From: Acidobacteriota bacterium
Lineage (GTDB): Bacteria > Acidobacteriota > Terriglobia > Terriglobales > Acidobacteriaceae
NCBI GenBank assembly: GCA_021780075.1
Contig: JAJXZL010000002.1
Coordinates: forward strand, 146,928-210,927
Length of the DNA: 64,000 nt
Reading direction: 5' to 3'
The notes below the pieces were generated by a model. The model was not told the origin of the DNA, did no database searches, and saw nothing but the letters and a program-made list of their open reading frames with translations. Of the stretch, positions 1 through 12,524 are shown in pieces. A program made the position numbers and the translations under genes. Within the stretch, counting starts at the first letter, position 1. Each line of letters opens with the position of its first letter.

Positions 1-980
1 ACTGCAACAACATTTGAAAGCGAGCCCGCCGCCACCGTGACGGTGCAGTACATATCTCTCTTCAGCTTCTCCCCGGGGTTATCCACGATGATGCGCGCCT
101 GCAACGTTCGCGTATTCGGATCGAGCGCGGGCGAAACATACGAGATCCTTCCATGGAAGCTTCCCGGATAGGCATCCGTCTGGACAACCACATCGTTCCC
201 GTTGTGAACATAAGCAAGGTCGGCCTGATAGATGTTTGCAAGAACCCACACTGTGTGCAGATCAGAAATCGTGAACGCTTGCGTCTGGCCCGCTTGCACC
301 ACCTGTCCGGGCGAGACCAGGCGCTCGACAACTTCGCCGGCTATCGGCGCAAGCACGGGGATTTGGGCGGACGAAGGAGACTTCGCAAGGCCAGCCGGAT
401 CTTTGATGCCTAGAATTTTCATCCCCTGGTCGGCTGCATTCAAATCCGCCAAAGCCTGGTTGCGGTCAGACTCGGCCTGTTCAAGATCGCGCTCGGCAAT
501 CGCGTGATGCTGATACAGATCCTTGGCGCGAGAGTAGTTCTTCTCGGTCAAGCGGTAGGAATCTGCAGCTTTTAAATAGGCGTCCAGCAACTGTGAATAG
601 TCGGGGCTGCTGACGTCGAGCATGGGCTGCCCGGCTTTCACATGCTCTCCGGGAACCGCCAGGATTCTGCTCACTGGCCCGCCTACTTGCGTGATGACAG
701 GAGTGGTGTTGAAGGCGTTGTACGCCACAGCACCAGTCAGCCGAAGTGTGCGCTTTATCGTGGTCGGCTCAATCGTAACCACCTGCACATGCGACATCTG
801 GTCCTCAGGGATGTTGAAGAGCTGCGGCGTCGCAGATGCTGATGATTTTGCAGAGAACGACGTCATCTGGCTCGCCCGCGTGCGATCGTTTTGGCTACAC
901 GCCGTGAGCATGAGGACAACAGTAAGAGCGATCGCGCTCCAGGACCTCCGATTGCAGCGAGTGATCGGTGTGGTCATCAT
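1..980 (-). CDS. RND efflux periplasmic adaptor (CusB/CzcB type), partial
   Basis: Membrane-fusion protein that would join an inner-membrane RND pump to the TolC-type channel encoded just upstream, for heavy-metal or drug export. About 326 codons are visible and the gene runs off the left edge. Translation shows a lipoprotein signal ending LTACSQ (lipid-anchored Cys28), a first lipoyl-like half (VPGEHVKAGQPML), an alpha-helical hairpin, the second lipoyl half (APIAGEVVERLVSPGQVV) and the start of the beta-barrel/membrane-proximal part. Its ATG overlaps the TGA of the tolC-like gene (ATGA), so the two are translationally coupled. The missing pump gene should lie just beyond position 1. Family call is firm; the substrate (Cu/Ag or Co/Zn/Cd) is inferred from the overall similarity and operon type. 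Confidence 0.9.
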   Translation of the reverse strand, partial: MMTTPITRCNRRSWSAIALTVVLMLTACSQNDRTRASQMTSFSAKSSASATPQLFNIPEDQMSHVQVVTIEPTTIKRTLRLTGAVAYNAFNTTPVITQVGGPVSRILAVPGEHVKAGQPMLDVSSPDYSQLLDAYLKAADSYRLTEKNYSRAKDLYQHHAIAERDLEQAESDRNQALADLNAADQGMKILGIKDPAGLAKSPSSAQIPVLAPIAGEVVERLVSPGQVVQAGQTQAFTISDLHTVWVLANIYQADLAYVHNGNDVVVQTDAYPGSFHGRISYVSPALDPNTRTLQARIIVDNPGEKLKRDMYCTVTVAAGSLSNVVA

Positions 981-2305
981 GGTAAGCTCCTGGTTCCAAC
1001 AGCTTCGCGAAGCTGCTCGAGCGCGAGCAGATAGGACGCGAGTGCCTGGCGGTATCCGAGTTGTGTGGCTCGATACATGCGCTCCGCATCGAGGAAATCA
1101 AGTAGGCTGGCTGCGCCGCGCTGGTAGGCGTATTGACTGATATCGCGGGATTGCTGAGCCTGGTCTAGGTAGCCGGAGCGATAAAGGCCGACGATCTGGT
1201 CATTGGCACGCAAACTCTCAAACGCGTCTCGCACATCCGTCATCACTTGTCCGCTCACGGATATTTTCTGCTCCTGCGCTTGTGTGATGGCGTAGCTTGA
1301 GCGCGCAATCTCGCCCTGGTTGCGGTCGAAGATCGGCAATTGCATCTGCCCGAAAAGTGAGATGTCGTTGAGATAAGACAGGTGAGTGTAGTTAATCTCC
1401 CCTGTAAAATCTCTTTTGCCGTTGGCCTTCTGCAGTCCGTACTGGCTGTTCGCCGCGGTAACTCCCAATCGCGCCGCTTGCAGATCCGGCCTGTCTTGCA
1501 TGGCTTTTGCCTGAAAGTCCTCCAGATTACCTTGCACGGGCAGGTAATCGAATGACCCAGCTACGTCATAGTCCGGCCCGATGGATTCATATCCGAGCAA
1601 TTGGCGCAGGTCCGACAGTCCCTGCACTCTGGCGAGTTGCGCAGCGGACACATCGGTTTGAAATTGAAGCATCTGCAGCTTGATCTTCAGCAGATCGTTT
1701 TCGCCAATATCGCCCGCCTTGTAGCGCGCTTCGGCAATATCCACCGTGCTCTGAAAACTCTTCAGATCCTGATTCGCCAATTCCAGGGTTGATTCAGAGA
1801 GCTCCACATTGACGAACTGCGATGCGACGCTGAAGGTGAGCGTGCGTTCGTTGTCGGCTACTTGAGACCGCGTCACGGCGGTCTGGTCCCTGGCCGCCTG
1901 TAAGCGATGTTGTCTCTTTTTGCCACGCTCAAACAGATAACTCACGCCGAGGTCCCATTGCGCGGTGTTGTCCAGATAATCTGCACTGAGCTGACTCGGC
2001 TGGAAGACGGGCAAAAAGTCCGAGTCCGTTAGAATCACCGGATTGGGGCGAAGGTTCGCCGTGGTTTCTTCGGCTTTGTTCTGCTGAATCACGGTTCGGG
2101 CGGCGAGCAGATTGTGATTGTGCTGGAGCGCCATCTGAACGGCCTCATCCAGCGTGATGATCGCCGCGCCTGGCTTCTGCGCAAGCATTGATGCTTGCGG
2201 AGCAGGGGGTGAAGAGCTTTGAGAAAGCTGCGATTGAGCACGCCCGGCTCCAGCCAGTAAAACCAAAGCGAGCGGAACAGTAGAGGACAAACTTTGCAAA
2301 CGCAT
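977..2305 (-). CDS. TolC-family outer membrane efflux protein (CusC/CzcC-like)
   Basis: Outer membrane channel of a tripartite efflux pump. The 442-residue product begins with a signal peptide (MRLQSL... to AGAGRAQ), followed by two OEP repeats rich in long helices, e.g. the segment from about residue 45 (LDEAVQMALQHNHNLLAAR) and the second half (DRPDLQAARLGV), the usual duplication of this family. Length matches CzcC/CusC proteins (about 420-460). I chose ATG at 2305; an in-frame TTG at 2311 lies closer to a GAGGAGG ribosome-binding site and is also possible. It overlaps the adaptor gene by 4 bases and follows a 94-residue membrane protein by 72 bp, forming a likely three-gene transcript continuing off the left edge. 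Confidence 0.9.
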   Translation of the reverse strand: MRLQSLSSTVPLALVLLAGAGRAQSQLSQSSSPPAPQASMLAQKPGAAIITLDEAVQMALQHNHNLLAARTVIQQNKAEETTANLRPNPVILTDSDFLPVFQPSQLSADYLDNTAQWDLGVSYLFERGKKRQHRLQAARDQTAVTRSQVADNERTLTFSVASQFVNVELSESTLELANQDLKSFQSTVDIAEARYKAGDIGENDLLKIKLQMLQFQTDVSAAQLARVQGLSDLRQLLGYESIGPDYDVAGSFDYLPVQGNLEDFQAKAMQDRPDLQAARLGVTAANSQYGLQKANGKRDFTGEINYTHLSYLNDISLFGQMQLPIFDRNQGEIARSSYAITQAQEQKISVSGQVMTDVRDAFESLRANDQIVGLYRSGYLDQAQQSRDISQYAYQRGAASLLDFLDAERMYRATQLGYRQALASYLLALEQLREAVGTRSLP

Positions 2306-2377
2306 AGGCAATCAGCCTCCTCAACGAGAGACGTACACTGATTGGGCGTGCCTCAAAGGCACGGAGGCAGGCAGTGG

Positions 2378-2662
2378 CTATGCGGGAGGCGCTCTGGCAG
2401 GGATCTGGAGTGGAGCGAAGCTTTCGATAAATTTGACGTGTTGCGTTTCAGGTCCGGCGCCAATGGGAACCAGGGCGCACACGCGAATCCCCGCTACCGA
2501 TGGCGCAATTGCCAGATGGCATAGCACGCAGGTATCAGGGGAACTACTGCCATGATCATGCCAGACCACACCAAACGTCATCCCCAGTATCAATACGAGG
2601 AGGAGCATCGGAACGATCACACACCAGATTCGTCTTTGGCCGGGCATTGTTTGGGAGCACAT
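2378..2662 (-). CDS. Small Cys/His membrane protein ahead of metal efflux genes (DUF2946-like)
   Basis: A 94-residue protein with one strong hydrophobic segment (about residues 14-33), then a His-containing stretch (VWHDHGSS) and a CVLCH motif. Small membrane or secreted proteins with H/C clusters are common at the head of copper and other metal efflux operons, and DUF2946 is the closest family I can suggest, without an alignment. The gene is in the same direction as the tolC-like gene and 72 bp before it, so co-transcription is likely. Two starts are possible (2662 and 2647); neither has a strong ribosome-binding site. A metal-sensing or metal-delivery role is inference only. Confidence 0.6.
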   Translation of the reverse strand: MCSQTMPGQRRIWCVIVPMLLLVLILGMTFGVVWHDHGSSSPDTCVLCHLAIAPSVAGIRVCALVPIGAGPETQHVKFIESFAPLQIPARAPPA

Positions 2663-2886
2663 CGCAGGAGTCGCAGTGCTTGGGAATTAGTGTAGTCCAA
2701 AATCGTGGCGGTTGGATATTTAGTCAAGTTTCTTCATCACCCCTGCCCATAGGGCGATAGACCGTCATGGCTGCCCTGGCTGGCAGCCAGCTTACCAATC
2801 CGCGCGGCGTCCACCCCGCAAATTCCAGGCGGCGACGGCCTTTCAACTATCCATTCCTTCTCCCGCTCGCTCAGGATGACATGGCA

Positions 2887-5124
2887 TTATTTGCTGAGGT
2901 CTTCAGGGTGCACATCCATCGACGCGGGCGGAAAGCTGGAAGCTGCGGTGCCCAGTGAGGTGTTCGGCGTGTCGCCCATCGTCAATTCAAGCGTGCCGCC
3001 ATGCACAACGTCTGCATGTCGAAACCAGACCTGATCGAGCGGCTTTCCGTTCAGTCGAATGCTCTGGACGTATTTGTTGTCGCGCGAAGCGCCATGAGCA
3101 ACGATGACGAAGTCCTTACCATTGCGGAGATGAATGGTCGTCTTGCTAAAAACCGGGCTGCCAATGTCATACGCTGGAATACCCGGCGTTACAGGATAGA
3201 AGCCCATCATCGAAAAGACAACAAATGCGCTCATGCCGCCGCCGTCTTCATCTCCGGGAATCCCCTGCAATGTATTGGTGAAAAATGCATCAAGGAGCAT
3301 CCGCACGCGCTTCTGTGTTTTCCACGGAGCACCGAGGCGATTGTAGAGGTAGGGGATCGCAAGGCTGGGTTCATTGCCCATGGAGAACTGCCCCACCATC
3401 GACGTAGAATCAGGAAACTTCGCCTGAAACTCATACTTCGAACGACCGAGTGGCTCTCGAAAAAGCTGGTCCAGATTGGCGGTCGCCTTCGCTGTTCCGC
3501 CCATCAACTGGACCAGGCCGTTGAAGTCCTGTAGTGCATCCCAGGTATAGGTATAGGCGTTGTTTTCGTCGTAGTAGTTCCGTCCACCCATGCCGCCGCT
3601 GAACTTCGGATCCAATGGCTCAATCCATTGTCCATCCTTGTCCTTGGGCCACATCAGTTCCTTGTCTGCCCGGAAAAGGTTTTTGTAGTTTGCCGCGCGC
3701 TGAAGAAAGAGCGCTTCGTCCTGAGGCTTATTGAGAACACGCGCAAGCTGCGCAATCGACCAGTCGTCAAAGCTGTTCTCTAAAGTTACAGGCACGGGTT
3801 GCCGCTTTTCGAACGGATGCACCTGCGGATATGTTTCCTTCTCGCCGGGCCGCAGAGCAGGCATATAGCCGTGGGCGGCATAGAAGTCGTCGAGTGGTCC
3901 TTTGGGGCCCAGCCGCCAGGGAAGCAGCGTATCTTCAAGAGACCGTTTGCGAACACCATCGAAGGCAACCGGCAGATCGAAGTTACGAACTCCTTTGAAC
4001 CACGCATCGGCGAACCAGGGCGCCGCGTGATTGCCGTTCATGCATGCGTAGGGCCCCGTTAAAATGGCAAACGTGGGCATGATGCCTGACTGCTGATACA
4101 TGCGCACATAGGACTGAATCTTGTCCGCTTCCATGTCGGGATTCAGAAGAGTTTGCAGCGGCTCAAGCGCGCGAAAGGTGTCCCAAAGCCAGTTATCAAC
4201 ATAAAACGGCCGCTGATCTTCGTGAACCTGATGGTCGAACGCGCTGTAGTAACGGCCGTCTTCCGTGATGTTGACCATGCGCTCGTAGCTGCGGTAAAGA
4301 GCGGTGTAAAAGATCCTCCGCTGTGATTCGGTTCCGCCCTCCACTGTGACTTGGCCGAGAACCTGGTTCCAGCGGTTTTTTGCCGCGGCCTCTACGGCGC
4401 CAAAGTCCCAGGCGGGAATTTCGCGGCGTAGATTGTTCTTCGCCTGTTCGACGCTGATAAAGGAGATCCCATACCGGAACTCGAGGGTCCCGGTGCCTTG
4501 CTTTGACACATGAACTCGGCTTCTGTCGCCTAAGCTCTCCTGCTTCACGGTAACGGGCGCGCTGAATTCACCGTAGACATACGCTTTCATGTGGCTCAAT
4601 TGCTCTTCGCCGCTGATTGCGTTGCCGCCTTGCATCTCCAGGCTGCCTGCCAGGCGATTAGCCAGGGTAACTGAGGCCTTCCCATCCGGAAAGGTAAAGC
4701 GGAAGTAGCCACAGCGCGCGGTCGGCGTAAACTCCACCTGAATCAGGGACTCGTCGAAGCGCGTGGAATAGTAATAGGGAGTTGTCTTTTCCTGATCGTA
4801 GGCCGCGGGACTCTTGTCCCCGGGCATGATACTGAAAAGCTCCTCCATCCGATGCGAGCTGATGGTGAGCGGAAAGGAATCAATCCGGTCATCCATTGCG
4901 TCCGCGCGCATTGGATACACACGCACCATGCTGTTCGGCAGGTACACGGTCGGGCGTGTGGGCACAAGCAGAATGCCAACATTGCCGATCGTCGGATCCA
5001 CATACTCCACCTGCGCGGCAGCGTGCAACCCAGCGAAGACTACCGCCCCAAGGACTCCCGCCTTCACCCATCCGCAAAGAAATCGATTCGCAACTACCCG
5101 TATACCTGCCAATGTGTACCCCAT
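2887..5124 (-). CDS. GH92 family alpha-1,2-mannosidase, secreted
   Basis: Calcium-dependent exo-alpha-mannosidase of family GH92, acting on mannose-containing glycans outside the cytoplasm. The protein carries the family hallmarks: VDPTIGN just after the signal peptide, an N-terminal beta-sandwich domain, then an (alpha/alpha)6 barrel with YVDNWLWDTFRAL, PDMEADKIQSYV and, in the C-terminal third, GDEDGGGMSAF, which corresponds to the GN(D/E)D.GQMSAW region with Gly replacing the usual Cys/Gln. The open frame extends to 5244, but the ATG at 5124 gives a normal signal sequence (MGYTLAG...HAAAQ) with GGAG about 11 nt upstream, so I use it (745 residues). It stands alone between the efflux operon and metH. 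Confidence 0.9.
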   Translation of the reverse strand: MGYTLAGIRVVANRFLCGWVKAGVLGAVVFAGLHAAAQVEYVDPTIGNVGILLVPTRPTVYLPNSMVRVYPMRADAMDDRIDSFPLTISSHRMEELFSIMPGDKSPAAYDQEKTTPYYYSTRFDESLIQVEFTPTARCGYFRFTFPDGKASVTLANRLAGSLEMQGGNAISGEEQLSHMKAYVYGEFSAPVTVKQESLGDRSRVHVSKQGTGTLEFRYGISFISVEQAKNNLRREIPAWDFGAVEAAAKNRWNQVLGQVTVEGGTESQRRIFYTALYRSYERMVNITEDGRYYSAFDHQVHEDQRPFYVDNWLWDTFRALEPLQTLLNPDMEADKIQSYVRMYQQSGIMPTFAILTGPYACMNGNHAAPWFADAWFKGVRNFDLPVAFDGVRKRSLEDTLLPWRLGPKGPLDDFYAAHGYMPALRPGEKETYPQVHPFEKRQPVPVTLENSFDDWSIAQLARVLNKPQDEALFLQRAANYKNLFRADKELMWPKDKDGQWIEPLDPKFSGGMGGRNYYDENNAYTYTWDALQDFNGLVQLMGGTAKATANLDQLFREPLGRSKYEFQAKFPDSTSMVGQFSMGNEPSLAIPYLYNRLGAPWKTQKRVRMLLDAFFTNTLQGIPGDEDGGGMSAFVVFSMMGFYPVTPGIPAYDIGSPVFSKTTIHLRNGKDFVIVAHGASRDNKYVQSIRLNGKPLDQVWFRHADVVHGGTLELTMGDTPNTSLGTAASSFPPASMDVHPEDLSK

Positions 5125-5391
5125 TTCAAATGGCTCCGCGGAACGAGCAGAGTCGTTGGTAGAGATCCGGAAACTTCGCCATGTGCGAAGCACCTCTTCG
5201 CCCGCCGATGACCCCCTCAAGGGAACGCATCCATTTGCGGTCAACCCTGCGCCAAAATGTGCCTGAAATCACGATGCAACGAAATCTTACCGCGAGCAGC
5301 CGCACAGAGCATAACGCCGCGCAGGCCGCAATCACCGCTGCCATTCCATATCCGCATCAGCCCAATGGCCGTGAGGTTGTCTGCGCTGAGG

Positions 5392-8114
<2,723 letters not shown>

Positions 8115-8118
<4 letters not shown>

Positions 8119-9215
8119 GCCGCAACCCCGCTCCCGCTCAGCTTGCGTGGAGCTACGCCTTCAAGGGCTTTGGCAATGGCCGCGATGTGTTCCGGCGTAT
8201 TCCCGCAGCAGCCGCCCGCAATATTGATCAGTCCATCCTTTGCAAAGTTGCCAAGGTAGCGGGCCATATCCGCCGGTCCAAGATCGAACCCGGTTTCCGA
8301 GAGCGGATTGGGCAAGCCTGCATTCGGATAGCACGAGATCGCGACGTCCGCCTTCTCCGCAAGCTCGCTCAGGAACGGATACATCAGATCCGGGCCAAGC
8401 GAGCAGTTCAGCCCCACCGAAAGCGGCTTCGCGTGCTGCATGGCATTCCAAAAGGCTTCCGTGGTCTGCGCGGAGATCAACGTCTCTCCGCCACGGCCCA
8501 CCGCCGCTGAGATCATGATCGGCAGTTCTTTGCCGTCCTCATCAAAAACCTCGCGAATGCCAACCAGTGCCGCCTTTGCGTTCAGCGAGTCGAAGATCGT
8601 CTCGACCAGGAGCAGGTCTGAGCCGCCGGCGATAAGAGCGCGTACCTGCTGCTTATACGCGGCCCTTACCTGGTCAAATGTCACCATCCGGAAACCTGCA
8701 TCCTCGGCATCGGGCGAGTTCGAAAGCGACACGGTGAGAGGCCCGATGGACCCCGCAACAAACCGTTGGCGTCCCGTTGCCGTCCCCACGCGATCTGCCC
8801 ATGCACGGCACTGACGCGCCGATTTCTCATTGATCTCCCAGGCCAGGTTGTTGAGAAAGGGATCCTCGATGATCTTTTGGTAGAACTCGGGATTCTTGCG
8901 GCCACCGTGTTCCCGAGGATCGTCCACAAAGAATTCGCTCTGCGTGATACTCGTCGCGCCGAAGGTATTGGTTTCAATGATGTCCGCTCCGGCCTCCAGA
9001 AACCGCCGATGGATGTCACCGATCATCTCCGGCTGAGTCAGAGTGAAAAGGTCGCCATTATTCAACAGGTCTTTCGTGGAATCCCTGAAGCGCTCCCCGC
9101 GGATATCGGCTTCCTTCATGCCGTAGGTGCGGATCGTCGTGCCCATCGCTCCATCCAGGATGGCAATCCGGCTCTCGAGGATCTTTTCAAGCGGGTGTTG
9201 GTGGATTTTGTTCAT
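8115..9215 (-). CDS. metH: Homocysteine-binding subunit of split methionine synthase (MetH part 1)
   Basis: A 366-residue homocysteine S-methyltransferase domain. It starts with [13 protein letters not shown], has [11 protein letters not shown] with the first zinc-ligand Cys in the middle and ends with [11 protein letters not shown] carrying the other two zinc Cys. In most MetH proteins this module is residues 1-350 of one chain of about 1,230; here it stops and the rest is encoded by the next gene, which starts within the stop codon. No decayed linker is visible, so this looks like a clean functional split rather than a recent frameshift. The ATG at 9215 has GAGGG just upstream. Upstream 9216-9577 holds the divergent promoter region shared with purD. 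Confidence 0.93.
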
Positions 9216-9577
9216 ATCCCTCTCACGGCCCTGAGCTTTGCTGTGCCGAAAAAATCCCTGCGCATCTGCAGACGTCTCGCCCGAACTGGCATTGCATTGT
9301 TCGCTTTAGCCCTGCCGTACCCTGCACCACGACATGTACCCCTCATTATACCGGGATGGTAAATATCCCTACGCTGGTGCTTGGGCACGCATGTTTTCCG
9401 CGTCCATCAAGATGTGCAATAACCTCGCGGGCAGTTGCTCACACTGCCTGTGCACCGGCGCTTCAAAAAAGGCGGTGCAACGCGGCCAGACCGGCCTGCC
9501 TCGGATTGTGCCGCCTCCCGTTTGACTTCACCCCCCTTGATTGCCGACCATAACCTGTCGGGGGATTACATACAGCA
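9216..9577. other. Intergenic divergent promoter region between metH and purD
   Basis: A 362-bp gap between divergent genes with no convincing coding sequence. It must hold both promoters. I looked for SAM, SAH and cobalamin riboswitches on the metH side. A short stretch (9498-9530, minus) vaguely resembles part of a cobalamin-riboswitch core, but the flanking conserved elements are absent, so no riboswitch is called. Confidence 0.4.
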
Positions 9578-10855
9578 ATGAAAGTTCTCATCCTTGGTTC
9601 AGGGGGCCGCGAGCACGCGCTGGCCTGGGCGGTCAAGCGCAGCCGCCGCGTCACAGAGGTCGTCTGCGCACCGGGCAATGGCGGCATTGCGCAGGTGGCC
9701 CGCTGCGTCCCAGTGGACCTGAAAGACCTCGACGCCATGGTGCGATTAGCCGAGGCCGAGCAGCCCGCCCTCACCATCGTCGGCCCCGAGCTGCCGCTCT
9801 CCCTCGGCATCGTGGATGCGCTGCAGGCGTGCAACATGCGCGTCTTTGGCCCCTCGCGCGAGGCGGCACGGCTGGAGTCGAGCAAGGGCTTCGCCAAGCA
9901 GTTCATGAAGCGCAACAAGATTCCCACGGCCAGCTATGCGGTGTGCACCAGCATGGCCGAATTCGAAAGAGAAGTCGCAACCTTTCACGCCCCCATCGTG
10001 GTAAAGGCCGATGGCCTCGCCGCAGGCAAGGGCGTCCTCATCTGCGAGTCGCGCAACACCGCGCTTGAAGCCGCCCGTGGCCTCTTCAGCGGCGCGCTGC
10101 TGGGCTCGGCCGAGCAGCAAGTGGTCATTGAGGAGTTCCTCGAAGGCGACGAGGTTAGCTTTCTCTGCCTCAGCGACGGCAAAAACGTGGCTCCGCTGGC
10201 GCCCGCGCAGGACCACAAGCGCATTGGCGAGGGCGACACCGGCCCCAACACGGGCGGCATGGGCGTCTACTCGACAGACACGATCCTTGAGCACGGCATG
10301 ACGGAGTGGATTCTGCACCACATTGCCGAGCCCACCGTCCGCGGCATGGCAGAGGAAGGCACGCCGTTTGTCGGCGTTCTCTACTGCGGGCTGATGATGA
10401 CGGCTCGCGGGCCTGAAGTGCTGGAGTACAACGCGCGCTTCGGCGACCCGGAAACCCAGGCCATTCTGCTGCGGATGGAGAGCGACCTGGTGGACGCGCT
10501 GGATGCCTGCATCGACGGCCGCCTCGGCCAGTCCACCCTTCGCTGGAGCCCCGGCGCCTCAGTCTGCGTCGTGGCCAGTTCCTCCGGCTATCCCGGCAGC
10601 TACAAGACGGGCTTTCCCATCAGCGGCCTCGGCACAGCCGCACAGATTCCGGGCGTGCAGGTTTTCCACTCCGGCACATCGCGCGTTGGCAGCCAGATCG
10701 TCACCAGCGGAGGCCGCGTGCTGGGCGTAACCGCCGCGGGCGACTCGCTGCGGCAGGCGCTGGACCGCGCCTACCAGGCTATGGGCGAGATTCAGTTCGA
10801 GGGAATCTACTTTCGCCGCGACATTGGCCATCGCGCGCTGGCAAAAAAGTCGTAA
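9578..10855 (+). CDS. purD: Phosphoribosylamine-glycine ligase
   Basis: GAR synthetase, the second step of purine synthesis, joining glycine to 5-phosphoribosylamine with ATP in the cytoplasm. The 425-residue length matches the family. Visible motifs: N-terminal LILGSGGREHALAW, APGNGGI, the ATP-grasp region VVKADGLAAGKGV, and the signature GPNTGGMG followed by EYNARFGDPETQ. GGGGGA lies 11 nt before the ATG. The gene is divergent from metH and ends 11 bp before the convergent zinc-ribbon gene. Identification is secure. Confidence 0.97.
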   Translation: MKVLILGSGGREHALAWAVKRSRRVTEVVCAPGNGGIAQVARCVPVDLKDLDAMVRLAEAEQPALTIVGPELPLSLGIVDALQACNMRVFGPSREAARLESSKGFAKQFMKRNKIPTASYAVCTSMAEFEREVATFHAPIVVKADGLAAGKGVLICESRNTALEAARGLFSGALLGSAEQQVVIEEFLEGDEVSFLCLSDGKNVAPLAPAQDHKRIGEGDTGPNTGGMGVYSTDTILEHGMTEWILHHIAEPTVRGMAEEGTPFVGVLYCGLMMTARGPEVLEYNARFGDPETQAILLRMESDLVDALDACIDGRLGQSTLRWSPGASVCVVASSSGYPGSYKTGFPISGLGTAAQIPGVQVFHSGTSRVGSQIVTSGGRVLGVTAAGDSLRQALDRAYQAMGEIQFEGIYFRRDIGHRALAKKS

Positions 10856-10866
10856 ACGCCAGGCGG

Positions 10867-11241
10867 TCAGCTCGGATCCAGACCGCCGCCCCCTGGCTCC
10901 CTCGTCGGTGAAAGCGCCGCAGTGGCGGGATAGAGAATCTCCGGCTTCGCGCCCGACGCAGAAGCCTTCCCCGGCTGCTTCTGGAAGCACGAACGGCACA
11001 GCACCGGCCGGCCCTGGGTGGGCTTGAACGGCACCGTCGTTGCCGTGCCACACTCCGAACAGGTGGTGCGCGTTTCAGTACGCGCACGTCCGCTACTGCT
11101 GGCGCGCTTCGCCTTGCACTGCTTGCAGCGCTTGGGGTCGTTCGTGAACTGTTTGTCGTGGAAAAATAACTGTTCTCCGGCGGTGAAAATGAATTCAGCG
11201 CCGCAATCGATGCACTTCAATACGCGATCGGTAAACTCCAT
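10867..11241 (-). CDS. Double zinc-ribbon protein (zf-trcl plus CxxC-CxxC-SSSS type)
   Basis: A 124-residue protein with two zinc ribbons: Cys10/13 with Cys39/42, containing the FTAGEQLFF core typical of the zf-trcl domain, and Cys61/64 with Cys82/85, containing VPFKPTQGRPVLC. The tail is low-complexity and Pro/Gly-rich. Proteins of this type are widespread and mostly uncharacterised; a nucleic-acid or ribosome-associated role is often guessed but not shown here. The open frame is longer, but the ATG at 11241 starts directly at the conserved domain and has GGGGA about 9 nt upstream. It lies convergent to purD. Confidence 0.85.
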   Translation of the reverse strand: MEFTDRVLKCIDCGAEFIFTAGEQLFFHDKQFTNDPKRCKQCKAKRASSSGRARTETRTTCSECGTATTVPFKPTQGRPVLCRSCFQKQPGKASASGAKPEILYPATAALSPTREPGGGGLDPS

Positions 11242-11567
11242 GGCCGGCGTCCCCAAAAGAAGGGAAATACGCAGAGTTCGGCCAGAGCACAACCAACTTG
11301 CCGGTCCCGTTTCCCCATCTTCGTGCTGCGATTCACAACAAGGGCCCGGGCCGCGAAAAGAACCGCGGCAACGTGTCATGCCTGCCAGACAAGCCAGCCA
11401 GACTGAGTGAAGCACCGCCGCGCCTGGGGGGGTAGGGAACGGCAGTTCAAGGGAAAGAAAGAATCGCGACACCCCGCCCCCGTCTTATCTGGTCTCTCTG
11501 GCACAGCCTGCTTCGTTTCCGCAGACGATGCCGGGGGGCGGCGTGTCACGATCCGGTTGCTACTAAA

Positions 11568-11765
11568 CTAGTCCTGCTCTTTGCGAGCCTTCTTGCGATT
11601 CCGCTTGCGCGCCAATGCTGCCTTGACGCGGCGCTTCTCACCGGGCTTCAGGTAGTAGGAGTGACGCTTGACTTCCTTAATGATGTCCTCCTGCTGTACC
11701 TTCCGCTTAAACCGGCGCAGCGCATTTTCGAGCGGCTCGCCTTCCTGTACGCGAACCTCTGCCAA
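11568..11765 (-). CDS. rpsU: 30S ribosomal protein S21
   Basis: A 65-residue, highly basic protein that matches S21: VQEGEPLENALRRFKRK at the N-terminus, HSYYLKPGEKRR in the middle and a Lys/Arg-rich C-terminus. It binds the 30S subunit platform near the anti-Shine-Dalgarno end of 16S rRNA. A purine-rich GGTGGG lies just before the ATG. It is transcribed alone, divergent from the gamma-carbonic anhydrase gene. Identification is secure. Confidence 0.95.
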   Translation of the reverse strand: MAEVRVQEGEPLENALRRFKRKVQQEDIIKEVKRHSYYLKPGEKRRVKAALARKRNRKKARKEQD

Positions 11766-11973
11766 AGAATCCCACCTCCAAACCTGCCTATAAGCTCTTT
11801 CATGATACTGGAATTTCCCCGCTTCCGCTCAAAAGAATCGCCCCTCCGCGCCTGAATTCTCCCCAATCCAGCCCATCCGGCGCGCTCAGCCACCCCCAAG
11901 CACCACAAAACCGGCGGCTTGCTCCCCCAGCCTGCCGCTCTTGTTCTAGACTTGCCTCTGAGGCTTCATTTCC

Positions 11974-12498
11974 ATGATCCGCAGTTACCAGGGGCAGCTC
12001 CCCCGCATTCCCGATAGTTGCTACGTCGATCTCTCCGCCCAGGTCATCGGCGACGTGACGCTCGGCGAGCGCTCCTCCGTCTGGATGAACGCCGTCCTCC
12101 GCGGCGACGTCAACTCCATCCGCGTCGGCGCCAACTCCAACGTGCAGGACTGCGCCGTGCTCCATGGCCAGCGCAACCTTTACCCCGTCCATGTCGGCGA
12201 CTGGGTCACCATCGGCCACAACGCCACCGTCCACGGCTGCATCGTTGAAGACGCCGTCCTCATCGGCATGGGCGTCACCATCCTTAACGATTCCCGCATC
12301 GGCGAGGGCTCCATCATCGCCGCCGGAGCCGTCGTCCCCGAGCACACCGTCGTCCCACCCCGCACGCTCTGGGCTGGCGTCCCCGCCAAAATGCGCCGCG
12401 AACTCGCCGACGCAGACCGCAAGCTCATCCTCGAATACGCGCAGAACTACCTCGATTACGTCGAAATCTACCTCGCCGAGATGCGCGAGCAAAAGTAG
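11974..12498 (+). CDS. Gamma-class carbonic anhydrase family protein (YrdA/PaaY-like)
   Basis: A left-handed beta-helix hexapeptide-repeat protein of 174 residues. Its repeated hexapeptides (SAQVIGDVTLG, SSVWMNAVLRGD, IEDAV-like turns) and three His residues in VLHGQ and IGHNATVHGC match the metal-binding set of gamma-carbonic anhydrase relatives. The family forms homotrimers with zinc or iron at subunit interfaces; many members are active CO2 hydratases only under particular redox conditions, so activity is uncertain. It is followed after 26 bp by a PAP2 phosphatase gene in the same direction, a possible two-gene unit without an obvious functional link. Confidence 0.9.
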   Translation: MIRSYQGQLPRIPDSCYVDLSAQVIGDVTLGERSSVWMNAVLRGDVNSIRVGANSNVQDCAVLHGQRNLYPVHVGDWVTIGHNATVHGCIVEDAVLIGMGVTILNDSRIGEGSIIAAGAVVPEHTVVPPRTLWAGVPAKMRRELADADRKLILEYAQNYLDYVEIYLAEMREQK

Positions 12499-12524
12499 CT
12501 CAAATCCTCACCCCCAGGAGACCC

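Noticed and set aside
9498..9530. Possible cobalamin riboswitch upstream of metH
   Set aside because: Only a fragment (ACGGGAGGCGGCACAATCC on the minus strand) recalls the core; the other conserved blocks are missing. A covariance-model search (Rfam RF00174) would settle it.
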